DNA from: Kiritimatiellia bacterium
GTDB lineage: Bacteria; Verrucomicrobiota; Kiritimatiellia; RFP12; UBA1067
Assembly: GCA_900771305.1 (NCBI GenBank)
Contig: CAAGNL010000514.1
Span: 1 to 12,822 of the forward strand
Reading direction: 5' to 3'
Length of the DNA: 12,822 bases
Each line of letters opens with the position of its first letter. Position 1 is the stretch's first letter. Made by a program: the position numbers and the translations under genes. This document shows, in pieces, positions 1 through 5,522 of the stretch. The notes beneath the pieces were generated by a model. It saw nothing but the letters and a program-made list of their open reading frames with translations. It was not told the DNA's origin and ran no database searches.

Positions 1-3
1 AAC

Positions 4-19
4 CCGACCGTCAGGTCGG
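4..19. other. short hairpin upstream of sctF
   Basis: A perfect inverted repeat CCGACC-gtca-GGTCGG lies 31 bases before the sctF start. It has a 6-bp GC-rich stem and a 4-base loop. No T-run follows on the plus strand, so it is not a classic terminator. It could be the tail of an upstream terminator, an operator, or an mRNA processing or stability element for the needle gene. The window begins here, so the upstream context is unknown. Confidence 0.35.
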
Positions 20-50
20 ATAACAAAAACACAAAACAGGAGAACAAAAA

Positions 51-380
51 ATGGCATTCGCAAGCCACAGCCCAAGTACAATGGTCCAAACGGTTGACAA
101 TGTCGATACGATTGCACGCATTGGTTCTGCTACGGGCCTTGCACTCAATCAGGTGATCCATACGGACAACGTCTACAACGCCCTCTTGAATGCGGCGAAG
201 ACGATGGAAGACCGTCTGGCCGAGTCTCTGAAGACCTACCAGGAACACCCGGACGTGCAGGCGAACCTCCAGCAGCTCCAGTACGATCTGCAGCAGTGGA
301 ACCTCGCGCTCACGACGATGACGAATATCCAGAAGAACATGGCGGACGCGCTCAGCTCGATCGCCTCGAACTTCCGCTAA
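51..380 (+). CDS. sctF: type III secretion needle protein SctF
   Basis: Needle subunit, secreted through the T3SS and polymerised into the extracellular helical needle. The protein is 109 aa, longer than the roughly 80-90 aa typical of YscF/PrgI, with the extra length as a Ser/Thr-rich N-terminal stretch. The C-terminal half has the needle signature: a helix, a Pro-Asp turn (P67-D68), then a Gln/Leu-rich helix with a conserved Trp (LQYDLQQWNLALTTMTNIQK, residues about 76-95) and a terminal amphipathic helix ending in NFR. The start is supported by AGGAG at 38-42, 8 bases before the ATG. The next gene starts 3 bases after the stop and encodes a TPR chaperone-like protein, as in the Yersinia yscF-yscG order. 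No sctE-like gene is visible; it could lie upstream of the window. Family assignment rests on this pattern and on operon position. Confidence 0.85.
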   Translation: MAFASHSPSTMVQTVDNVDTIARIGSATGLALNQVIHTDNVYNALLNAAKTMEDRLAESLKTYQEHPDVQANLQQLQYDLQQWNLALTTMTNIQKNMADALSSIASNFR

Positions 381-383
381 GCG

Positions 384-758
384 ATGTTTGACCTGACGGC
401 AGAAGAAGCCCGGCTTCTCCTGAACGTCGCCTTGATGGCGACGGGTGGAAACCGCTTCCAGAGTGCGGCGAAGATCCTTGCCGCACTGGAGCGGTTCCGC
501 CCTGAGTCTCCGTCCGTCGCGGCGGGGAAAGCCATTGCATTGATCAGCGCCATGAAGTTTGAAGACTGCGTCGCCTATCTGGACGAGGACGCTCTGGTGC
601 GTTTCCCCGCCAATCCGATGCTGCTCGCGTTCAAGGGTATGGCGCTTGTAAGACTGGATCGAAGACAGGACGCGGAAAAACCGCTGCGCGCGGCCGCCGG
701 ACAGACGGCGGACATGGCGGCGGCTCAACTCGCAAAGGGGCTTCTCGAAAATGACTGA
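384..758 (+). CDS. TPR-type T3SS chaperone, SctG-like
   Basis: A 124-aa helical cytoplasmic protein with no signal peptide and TPR-like helix pairs. Examples are a helix around residues 9-37 ending in LERFRPES and a second unit around residues 73-99 with FPANPMLLAFKGMALVRLD. YscG-type TPR proteins hold the needle subunit monomeric before export, and HrpB1/HrpK proteins are similar small TPR T3SS components. Its position directly after sctF favours the needle-chaperone role. The start follows the sctF stop by 3 bases and the 3' end overlaps sctI by 8 bases, which suggests translational coupling. The TPR fold and position are visible in sequence; the specific SctG identity is inferred. Confidence 0.65.
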   Translation: MFDLTAEEARLLLNVALMATGGNRFQSAAKILAALERFRPESPSVAAGKAIALISAMKFEDCVAYLDEDALVRFPANPMLLAFKGMALVRLDRRQDAEKPLRAAAGQTADMAAAQLAKGLLEND

Positions 759-1128
759 GGCAATGATAGTGGAGGCGGTTCGCGCGGCGGGCGCCCAACA
801 GGCGCTCCAGCAGGCGCAGACTGTCCAACAGGTGGCGGACCCGAGTGCCGTTGCGCGTTTCAACGCGGCTCTGGCACCCCAGGGGCCGACGGAGATTCCA
901 TTTGCGGCCCAGGTGGCGGCCACGTTCGACGCGGCTCAGGGACAGTACCAGGAAATGCTGCATCGGACCCATGCACTGGTGGCGATGTCGAAGGTCCATG
1001 GCCTCTCTGCCACGGAATTGAGTACGCTCCAGTACGAAGTGGCAAACCTCTCCTTCCAGCAGGAGATCGTGACCAACATCGCGAAGAAGGCTAGCGACGC
1101 GGTCTCGACGCTCGTCAAGAACGGATGA
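751..1128 (+). CDS. sctI: type III secretion inner rod protein SctI
   Basis: Inner rod subunit that connects the export gate to the needle inside the basal body. The 125-aa protein has an Ala/Gln-rich low-complexity N-terminus (residues 8-45) and a C-terminal rod domain typical of SctI/YscI: LSATELSTLQYEVANLSF (residues 85-102), then an amphipathic helix with IAKKASDAVSTLVK near the end. The start overlaps the upstream TPR gene by 8 bases. ATG at 763 is an in-frame alternative four codons later, and GAGG just before it could serve it. The gene is followed by about 50 bases of CTAGG-type repeats before sctJ, the first real gap in the operon. Confidence 0.82.
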   Translation: MTEAMIVEAVRAAGAQQALQQAQTVQQVADPSAVARFNAALAPQGPTEIPFAAQVAATFDAAQGQYQEMLHRTHALVAMSKVHGLSATELSTLQYEVANLSFQQEIVTNIAKKASDAVSTLVKNG

Positions 1129-1130
1129 TG

Positions 1131-1170
1131 GGGAACTAGGGACTAGGCATTAGGAACTAGGAACTAGGAG
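1131..1170. repeat. degenerate GGAACTAG/GACTAGG tandem repeats between sctI and sctJ
   Basis: The sctI-sctJ gap is built from short, imperfect phrases: GGGAACTAGG, GACTAGG, CATTAGG, AACTAGG, AACTAGGAG. The CTAG tetranucleotide, often scarce in bacterial DNA, appears four times in 40 bases. The last unit supplies AGGAG, 9-10 bases before the sctJ ATG, so the repeat also carries the ribosome binding site. No dyad symmetry is obvious. Confidence 0.8.
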
Positions 1171-1178
1171 ATAGTCGA

Positions 1179-1763
1179 ATGAAGAAGAGTTTGTTGACTT
1201 TGGCCTTTCTTGCATTGCTGGCGGGATGCGATGAGCAGACCACGCTGTTCTCAGGACTCGAGGAGTCGCAGGCGAATGCGGTGATGGCGGCCCTGATTGA
1301 TTCTGGGATTGAGGCGAACAAGGGCCCCGGGGATGAAGGAACCTGGAACGTGACCATTGGAAAGTCCAATTTCGCCGCGGCCGCGAATCTGTGTGAAAGC
1401 AAGGGCTTGCCGCGTCGCCGTTTCAATGGCGTCGGCGAGGTCTTCAAGAAGACGGGCATGGTGTCGAGCCCGAGCGAGGAACGGATTCGTTTCATGGACG
1501 CGATCGCCCAGGACCTGTCGCATACGATTTCGATGATCGAGGGTGTGGTTGACGCGCGCGTGCACGTCGTGCTGCCCGAAAATGACCCGTTCGCGAAGAA
1601 CACGCTGCCGAGTTCGGCCGCGGTGGCGATCCGGTCGCGCTGGGACGTAGACCTCACGGACGTCGTGCCGCAGGTGAAGTCGCTCGTCAAAAACGCGATC
1701 GAGGGTCTGGCCTACGAGAAGATCACGGTGACGCTGTTCAAGGATCTGCCGCCGAAGAAGTGA
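1179..1763 (+). CDS. sctJ: T3SS inner-membrane ring lipoprotein SctJ
   Basis: SctJ/YscJ/PrgK family lipoprotein, which forms the inner ring of the basal body on the periplasmic face of the inner membrane. The 194-aa protein starts with a lipoprotein signal: MKK, a hydrophobic stretch, and lipobox LLAGC with the acylated Cys at residue 17. Family landmarks follow: a ring-building domain beginning LFSGLEESQANAVMAAL, the EERIRFMDAIAQDLSHTISMIEGVVDARVHV segment (written here only as a landmark, roughly residues 106-130), and a second domain around VPQVKSLVKNAIEGLAYEKITV. It ends at DLPPKK without the C-terminal transmembrane helix of many SctJ proteins, so it resembles the shorter EscJ type. AGGAG at the end of the preceding repeat gives a good ribosome binding site. 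The next ORF starts immediately after the stop codon. Confidence 0.93.
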   Translation: MKKSLLTLAFLALLAGCDEQTTLFSGLEESQANAVMAALIDSGIEANKGPGDEGTWNVTIGKSNFAAAANLCESKGLPRRRFNGVGEVFKKTGMVSSPSEERIRFMDAIAQDLSHTISMIEGVVDARVHVVLPENDPFAKNTLPSSAAVAIRSRWDVDLTDVVPQVKSLVKNAIEGLAYEKITVTLFKDLPPKK

Positions 1764-2111
1764 ATGATGATGGAAGTGGATGAGAGGCAGCTCCTTTTGA
1801 CCTCCGCGTGGATCTTTGCGCGGCATGGGCAGCGTGCACGCGCCCGTGTGCTGTGCGAGGCCCTTGTGGAAGACGATCCGCGGGATGGTGTCTCGGCGGC
1901 GGCGTTGGCGGAGCTTCTGCTGGAGGAGCAGGCTGCCGAATCCGCGCTGGGGGTGCTGCTCGCGGCGGACTATCCGCCGGAACTGGATCGAGCCGAGGCT
2001 CTGCTGGAGACGAGGGCTCTCGCCCAGTTGGGTCGACGTGAGGACGCCGATCGGCGCTGGAGACGTTTCATCGCATCCCAGAAGGGCAAGAACAGGAGCT
2101 GGGTCGGTTGA
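1764..2111 (+). CDS. small helical TPR-like T3SS protein (hypothetical)
   Basis: A 115-aa cytoplasmic, Ala/Leu/Arg-rich, all-helical protein with TPR-like spacing: LLTSAWIFARHGQRARARVL (residues 10-29), then VSAAALAELLLEEQAAESAL and ALLETRALAQLGRREDADRRW. It resembles the SctG-like protein at 384-758 in character, so the operon appears to carry two small TPR chaperones. It follows sctJ with no intergenic base, which suggests coupling. The start has three consecutive ATG codons (1764, 1767, 1770), so the exact first residue is uncertain. It may be a T3SS chaperone or a sorting-platform adaptor. No specific family was recognised. Confidence 0.6.
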   Translation: MMMEVDERQLLLTSAWIFARHGQRARARVLCEALVEDDPRDGVSAAALAELLLEEQAAESALGVLLAADYPPELDRAEALLETRALAQLGRREDADRRWRRFIASQKGKNRSWVG

Positions 2112-2127
2112 GGACTGAGGTTGCGGC

Positions 2128-2481
2128 ATGACGATGGACGAGGCAAGAAATCTAGTGAAGAGCCCCATCTGGGCGAAGGTGCGTGACGCGTACCTTGCCA
2201 CGGGGAGCTTTACCGTCTACCCGAAGGGCGATTTCCGCAGAATCGAGTATCTTGACGCCAAGACGCGTGGACAGATTGAACTATGGCTCGAAGCCCTGAA
2301 GCATATCGCGGAGTGGCGGACCATTGTCGACGGGAAGAAGGTGCGTGAGCTGAAGGCCGCCTATCCGGGCGTGTATCCGGACGTGCTGCGCTATGCGCTT
2401 TACTTTGCGGGGAAGGCAGATCCGCTCCCGACCTTGTTGAAGCTTAAATTTCCGGAGGCGTACGAACTATGCTGCTCCTGA
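2128..2481 (+). CDS. small protein at the sctK position (hypothetical, SctK-like?)
   Basis: A 117-aa soluble protein that lies between sctJ and sctL, where sctK normally sits, and overlaps sctL by 13 bases. SctK/YscK is a sorting-platform component of about 200 aa, so this would be roughly half length if homologous. Visible features are aromatic-rich segments (TGSFTVYPKGDFRRIEYLD, residues about 26-44), a central helix around LWLEALKHIAEWRTI, and a C-terminal helix LLKLKFPEAYEL. GAGG 7 bases before the ATG at 2128 supports that start; ATG 2134 is an alternative. The SctK assignment is purely positional and weak. It may be a lineage-specific platform protein. Confidence 0.5.
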   Translation: MTMDEARNLVKSPIWAKVRDAYLATGSFTVYPKGDFRRIEYLDAKTRGQIELWLEALKHIAEWRTIVDGKKVRELKAAYPGVYPDVLRYALYFAGKADPLPTLLKLKFPEAYELCCS

Positions 2482-3086
2482 AGAGAAAAACCTTTGATGT
2501 TGAAGTGGACCGTCCTCTGGTGACGGCGGACGAGGCCGGCGTGCTGGCGCAGGCCGAAGACGTCATTGCCGCCGCAGAAGTCGAGGCTGCGCAGATTCGC
2601 GAGGAGGCGAAGGCCGCGTATGCCGCCGAGAAGCAGCGCGGATACGACGATGGCATCGCCGAGGGCAAGGCGGAGATCCTCATGCAGAAACTCAATCTCC
2701 TGGACGAGAGCGTCCGCTATATGGAGTCTATTGAGTTGAAGGTCTCGGAAATCGTGATGAAGGCCCTGCGGAAGTGCGTGGCCGAGATCGGCGATACGGA
2801 ACTGGTCATTCAGATCGTCAAGAAGGCGATGCAGGCGGTTGTCCGAAACCAGCGTCAGATCACGGTGAAGGTGAACCCCGCGATGGTTGCCGTGGTGAAG
2901 GGACGCCTGCAGGAGATTCTGGCGGAGTTCCCCTCGCTTTCCTACATCGACGTGGCCGAGGACGCGCATCTCGCCGCGGCGGCGTGTGTCGTCGAGACGG
3001 AGGCGGGGCTTGTCGAGGCCTCTGTCGAGGGACAGCTCGCGGCCATCGAGAAATCCATACGCAAGAACTTCGCCAAGGAATCCTAA
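2469..3086 (+). CDS. sctL: T3SS ATPase stator protein SctL
   Basis: SctL/YscL/HrpE family (FliH homologue): a dimeric cytoplasmic stator that binds the SctN ATPase N-terminus and links it to the SctQ pods. The 205-aa protein has a long N-terminal acidic/Ala-rich coiled coil (residues about 20-70) containing the GYxxG family signature (GYDDGIAEG, residues 58-66). A globular C-terminal domain follows with VNPAMVAVVKGRLQEIL and IDVAEDAHLAAAACVVETEAG, the FliH/HrpE-type domain. It overlaps the preceding gene by 13 bases and is followed by sctN after a 12-base gap. The L-N gene pair is the usual order and supports the assignment. Confidence 0.9.
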   Translation: MLLLKRKTFDVEVDRPLVTADEAGVLAQAEDVIAAAEVEAAQIREEAKAAYAAEKQRGYDDGIAEGKAEILMQKLNLLDESVRYMESIELKVSEIVMKALRKCVAEIGDTELVIQIVKKAMQAVVRNQRQITVKVNPAMVAVVKGRLQEILAEFPSLSYIDVAEDAHLAAAACVVETEAGLVEASVEGQLAAIEKSIRKNFAKES

Positions 3087-3098
3087 CGTTAGCCGAGT

Positions 3099-4427
3099 AT
3101 GATAGGGTCGTTCGACTATATTACGCAGGTGTTGGACCGTGCGATCGAGGATGCAGAGCCCATCGAGGTGAAGGGGCGTGTCATCCAGGTCGTGGGCACC
3201 ATCATCAAGGCGGCCGTGCCCGGCGTCAAGGTCGGCGAAATCTGCATCCTCCGCAATCCCTGGGAGAACTTCGAAGTCCAGGCCGAGGTGGTCGGATTCA
3301 CGCGCGAGGCGGCGCTGCTGACGGCGCTCGGGGCAATGACCGGAATTTCCGCCCAGACAGAGGTCATCCCGACCCGGCACGTGCATATGGTCCCCGTCGG
3401 CGATTCGCTGCTTGGGCGTGTGGTGGATGGCCTTGGTCGCCCCATCGACACGGACAAGAAGGGACCGGTGCGTCCCGAGGCCTACTATCCCGTCTACGCG
3501 GATCCGCCGAGTCCGCTGGAGCGCAAGATCATCTCCCAGCCGATTTCACTCGGCGTGCGGGCATTGGATGGGCTGCTCACCTGCGGCGAGGGTCAGCGTA
3601 TGGGTATCTTCGCCGCGGCGGGCGGTGGTAAATCGACCTTGCTTGCCTCGATCATCCGCAACACCGAGGCGGAGGTCTCCGTGCTCGCCCTCATTGGCGA
3701 ACGTGGACGCGAAGTGCGCGAGTTCATCGAGAAGGATCTGGGCGAAGAGGGGCTGAAACGCGCGGTTGTCGTCTGCGCAACCTCCGACCGGTCCGCCATG
3801 GAGCGCCTGAAGGCGGCGTACGTGGCGACGTCAATCGCCGAATTCTTCCGTGACAAGGGCAAGAAGGTTCTGTTGATGATGGACTCCGTGACGCGCTTTG
3901 GACGCGCCCAGCGTGAAATCGGTCTTGCCGCGGGCGAGCCGCCGACACGCCGAGGCTTTCCGCCCAGTGTGTTCTCCGAACTGCCGAAGCTGATGGAACG
4001 CGCCGGCAATTCGGCGAAGGGGTCGATCACCGCGCTCTACACCGTGCTGGTGGAAGGCGACGATATGACGGAGCCGATTGCGGACGAAACGCGCTCCATT
4101 CTGGACGGACACATCATTCTCTCCCGCAAGTTGGCCCAGTTGAACCATTACCCCGCAATCGACATCCTCCAGTCGATTTCGCGTTGCCAGAACGCCATCA
4201 TCCCCGCGGAGCACAAACAGGCGGCGTCGAAACTGCGCGAGATTCTGGCGAAGTATCAGGAGGTCGAACTGCTGTTGAAGATCGGCGAATACCAGAAGGG
4301 GGCCGACCGGGCAACGGACGAGGCCATCGCCAAGATCGACCGAGTCAACGCCTTCCTCTGCCAGGGACTCAAGGAACGTCCCGCCTACGAGGAGACGGTG
4401 CGTGGACTTATGGAGGCCGTGTCGTAA
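3099..4427 (+). CDS. sctN: T3SS ATPase SctN
   Basis: Hexameric F1-type ATPase that docks at the export gate, strips chaperones and unfolds T3SS substrates. The 442-aa length is typical. An N-terminal beta-barrel domain (residues about 20-95) is followed by the catalytic domain: Walker A AAGGGKST (residues 173-180, with K178), the catalytic-Glu segment LIGERGREV (E201), and Walker B VLLMMDSVTRFGRAQREI (D262). The SctN/FliI-specific segment ending GEPPTRRGFPPSVFSELPKL follows. A C-terminal helical domain closes the protein. The upstream ribosome binding site is weak. The TAATG junction means the stop codon shares one base with the next start codon, so the downstream gene is probably coupled. 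Confidence 0.97.
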   Translation: MIGSFDYITQVLDRAIEDAEPIEVKGRVIQVVGTIIKAAVPGVKVGEICILRNPWENFEVQAEVVGFTREAALLTALGAMTGISAQTEVIPTRHVHMVPVGDSLLGRVVDGLGRPIDTDKKGPVRPEAYYPVYADPPSPLERKIISQPISLGVRALDGLLTCGEGQRMGIFAAAGGGKSTLLASIIRNTEAEVSVLALIGERGREVREFIEKDLGEEGLKRAVVVCATSDRSAMERLKAAYVATSIAEFFRDKGKKVLLMMDSVTRFGRAQREIGLAAGEPPTRRGFPPSVFSELPKLMERAGNSAKGSITALYTVLVEGDDMTEPIADETRSILDGHIILSRKLAQLNHYPAIDILQSISRCQNAIIPAEHKQAASKLREILAKYQEVELLLKIGEYQKGADRATDEAIAKIDRVNAFLCQGLKERPAYEETVRGLMEAVS

Positions 4428-5044
4428 TGGCAGAGGCCGTCATCGAGAATGGGGCCGCGAAGGTCGAGGCGGGAACATGGCTTGCGGGCCGTGCCCAGCC
4501 TGCGGCTTTTTTCGGGACGGCGAAACTGTCGAAGCTCAGAGGGTTCATTGTACCCGACCGTGCCGCGGTGAACGTGGTCGAGACTTCGGCGGACGCCTGG
4601 TGCGCGGATGCGGAGAAGCCGTTCCTGATTCGTCTCACGGCGTTGCCGGACGAGCCGCTGAACGTTGTCAGCTCCAAGCTACTGGTTGCGCCGGCGAGCG
4701 CGCGTGTCGGTGCGCGGAACCTGAAGGTGGTGCCGTTCAGCCTGCGGCGAAACACGGTGACGACGCAGTTCCGGCAGGGGTGGACTGTTCTGGCGACGAA
4801 GAGCCGCGTGACGCGCGTCGCGCTGGAGGACGGTGCAACGCTGACGGTGCGTCCGGAGGCGCTTGTCGCGTGGGTTGGGAAGCCGCCGACGGGATTCTGC
4901 CCGAAGCTGTCGCTGCTCGACATGCTGCTTCCAAGAGGTCCTCGCAATCTGGCCTATTCCTTTCATGGCCCTGCAGTCGTCTGGTTTGAAGGCGGTGCGG
5001 TGCCTGTACTCAAACGGAGGGTGTCCAATGGCCTATTCGCTTGA
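4427..5044 (+). CDS. AIM24-like beta-rich protein embedded in the T3SS operon
   Basis: A 205-aa soluble protein starting at the ATG that shares one base with the sctN stop; the reading frame is open further upstream but that part is the sctN shadow. The pattern is repeated short beta strands with few helices. Segments resembling the AIM24 (TRAP-like) family are RQGWTVLATKSRVTRVAL (residues 116-133), then DGATLTVRPEALVAWV (135-150, compare the family's 'VxPGxLVAF' pattern), and SFHGPAVVWFEGG near the end (178-190, compare 'GPGxVxxQ'). AIM24 is not a standard T3SS component. Its place between sctN and sctO and its 17-base overlap with sctO suggest co-translation with the ATPase and stalk. Function is unknown; it could be a structural accessory or an assembly factor. 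The AIM24 call comes from remembered family patterns only. Confidence 0.55.
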   Translation: MAEAVIENGAAKVEAGTWLAGRAQPAAFFGTAKLSKLRGFIVPDRAAVNVVETSADAWCADAEKPFLIRLTALPDEPLNVVSSKLLVAPASARVGARNLKVVPFSLRRNTVTTQFRQGWTVLATKSRVTRVALEDGATLTVRPEALVAWVGKPPTGFCPKLSLLDMLLPRGPRNLAYSFHGPAVVWFEGGAVPVLKRRVSNGLFA

Positions 5045-5522
5045 GAGCATGTTGAAGATCCGTGCGATGCGTGAGGACCGCGCGGGGACGGAGCTGACGG
5101 GAGCTCGGCGCGCAAAAACCGCCGCAGAGCGGGTGCTGCAGGAGAAGGCCGACGCGCGGACGAGCTTCGAGACGACAAAGGAATCTCGTCGGGATCGGCT
5201 CTATTCGGCTGTGATGGGGCAGGTCGTCTCAATGGACGATTTGGATCGGGTGCGAAGTGCCGTGACGACCATTGACGAAGAGGGCGTCCTGCTGGAGGAG
5301 GCGGAGGCCCGCGCGAAGGCCGACCTTGAGAAGAAGGACCAGGCAGCCCAGTCTGCGAAGGTCCGTTACACGATGGCCGTGAAGAACAAGGCCAAGATTG
5401 ACCAGCACAAGATGGCCTGGGAAGAGGAAGAGAGGAAACTCCAGGAAATGCGGGCCGATGCCGAGATGGAGGAGTTCACGGGAAGGAGGTTGGTTAGCGA
5501 TGATGATGACACCTTCGATTGA
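5028..5522 (+). CDS. sctO: T3SS ATPase stalk protein SctO
   Basis: SctO/YscO/FliJ-like central stalk, which inserts into the SctN hexamer and couples it to the SctV gate. The 164-aa protein is almost entirely charged coiled coil: an N-terminal helix around MLKIRAMREDRAGTEL, a middle region with VMGQVVSMDDLDRVRSAV (about residues 62-79), and a long second helix through KKDQAAQSAKVRYTMAVKNK to WEEEERKLQEM. It ends in an acidic tail (DDDDTFD). The start at 5028 has CGGAGG at 5015-5020, 7 bases upstream. In-frame codons before it belong to the shadow of the preceding gene. It overlaps the upstream gene by 17 bases and sctP by 23 bases. Position between the ATPase and SctP matches the common N-O-P-Q order. 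Confidence 0.88.
   Translation: MAYSLESMLKIRAMREDRAGTELTGARRAKTAAERVLQEKADARTSFETTKESRRDRLYSAVMGQVVSMDDLDRVRSAVTTIDEEGVLLEEAEARAKADLEKKDQAAQSAKVRYTMAVKNKAKIDQHKMAWEEEERKLQEMRADAEMEEFTGRRLVSDDDDTFD

Noticed and set aside
2400..3386. 328-codon minus-strand open frame across sctL and sctN
   Set aside because: Antisense shadow of two well-supported genes, with His/Asp/Leu-rich low-information sequence and no matching start signals.
2774..3631. 285-codon plus-strand frame overlapping sctL and sctN
   Set aside because: Gly/Arg-rich out-of-frame translation of real genes. The sctL and sctN frames carry all recognisable motifs.
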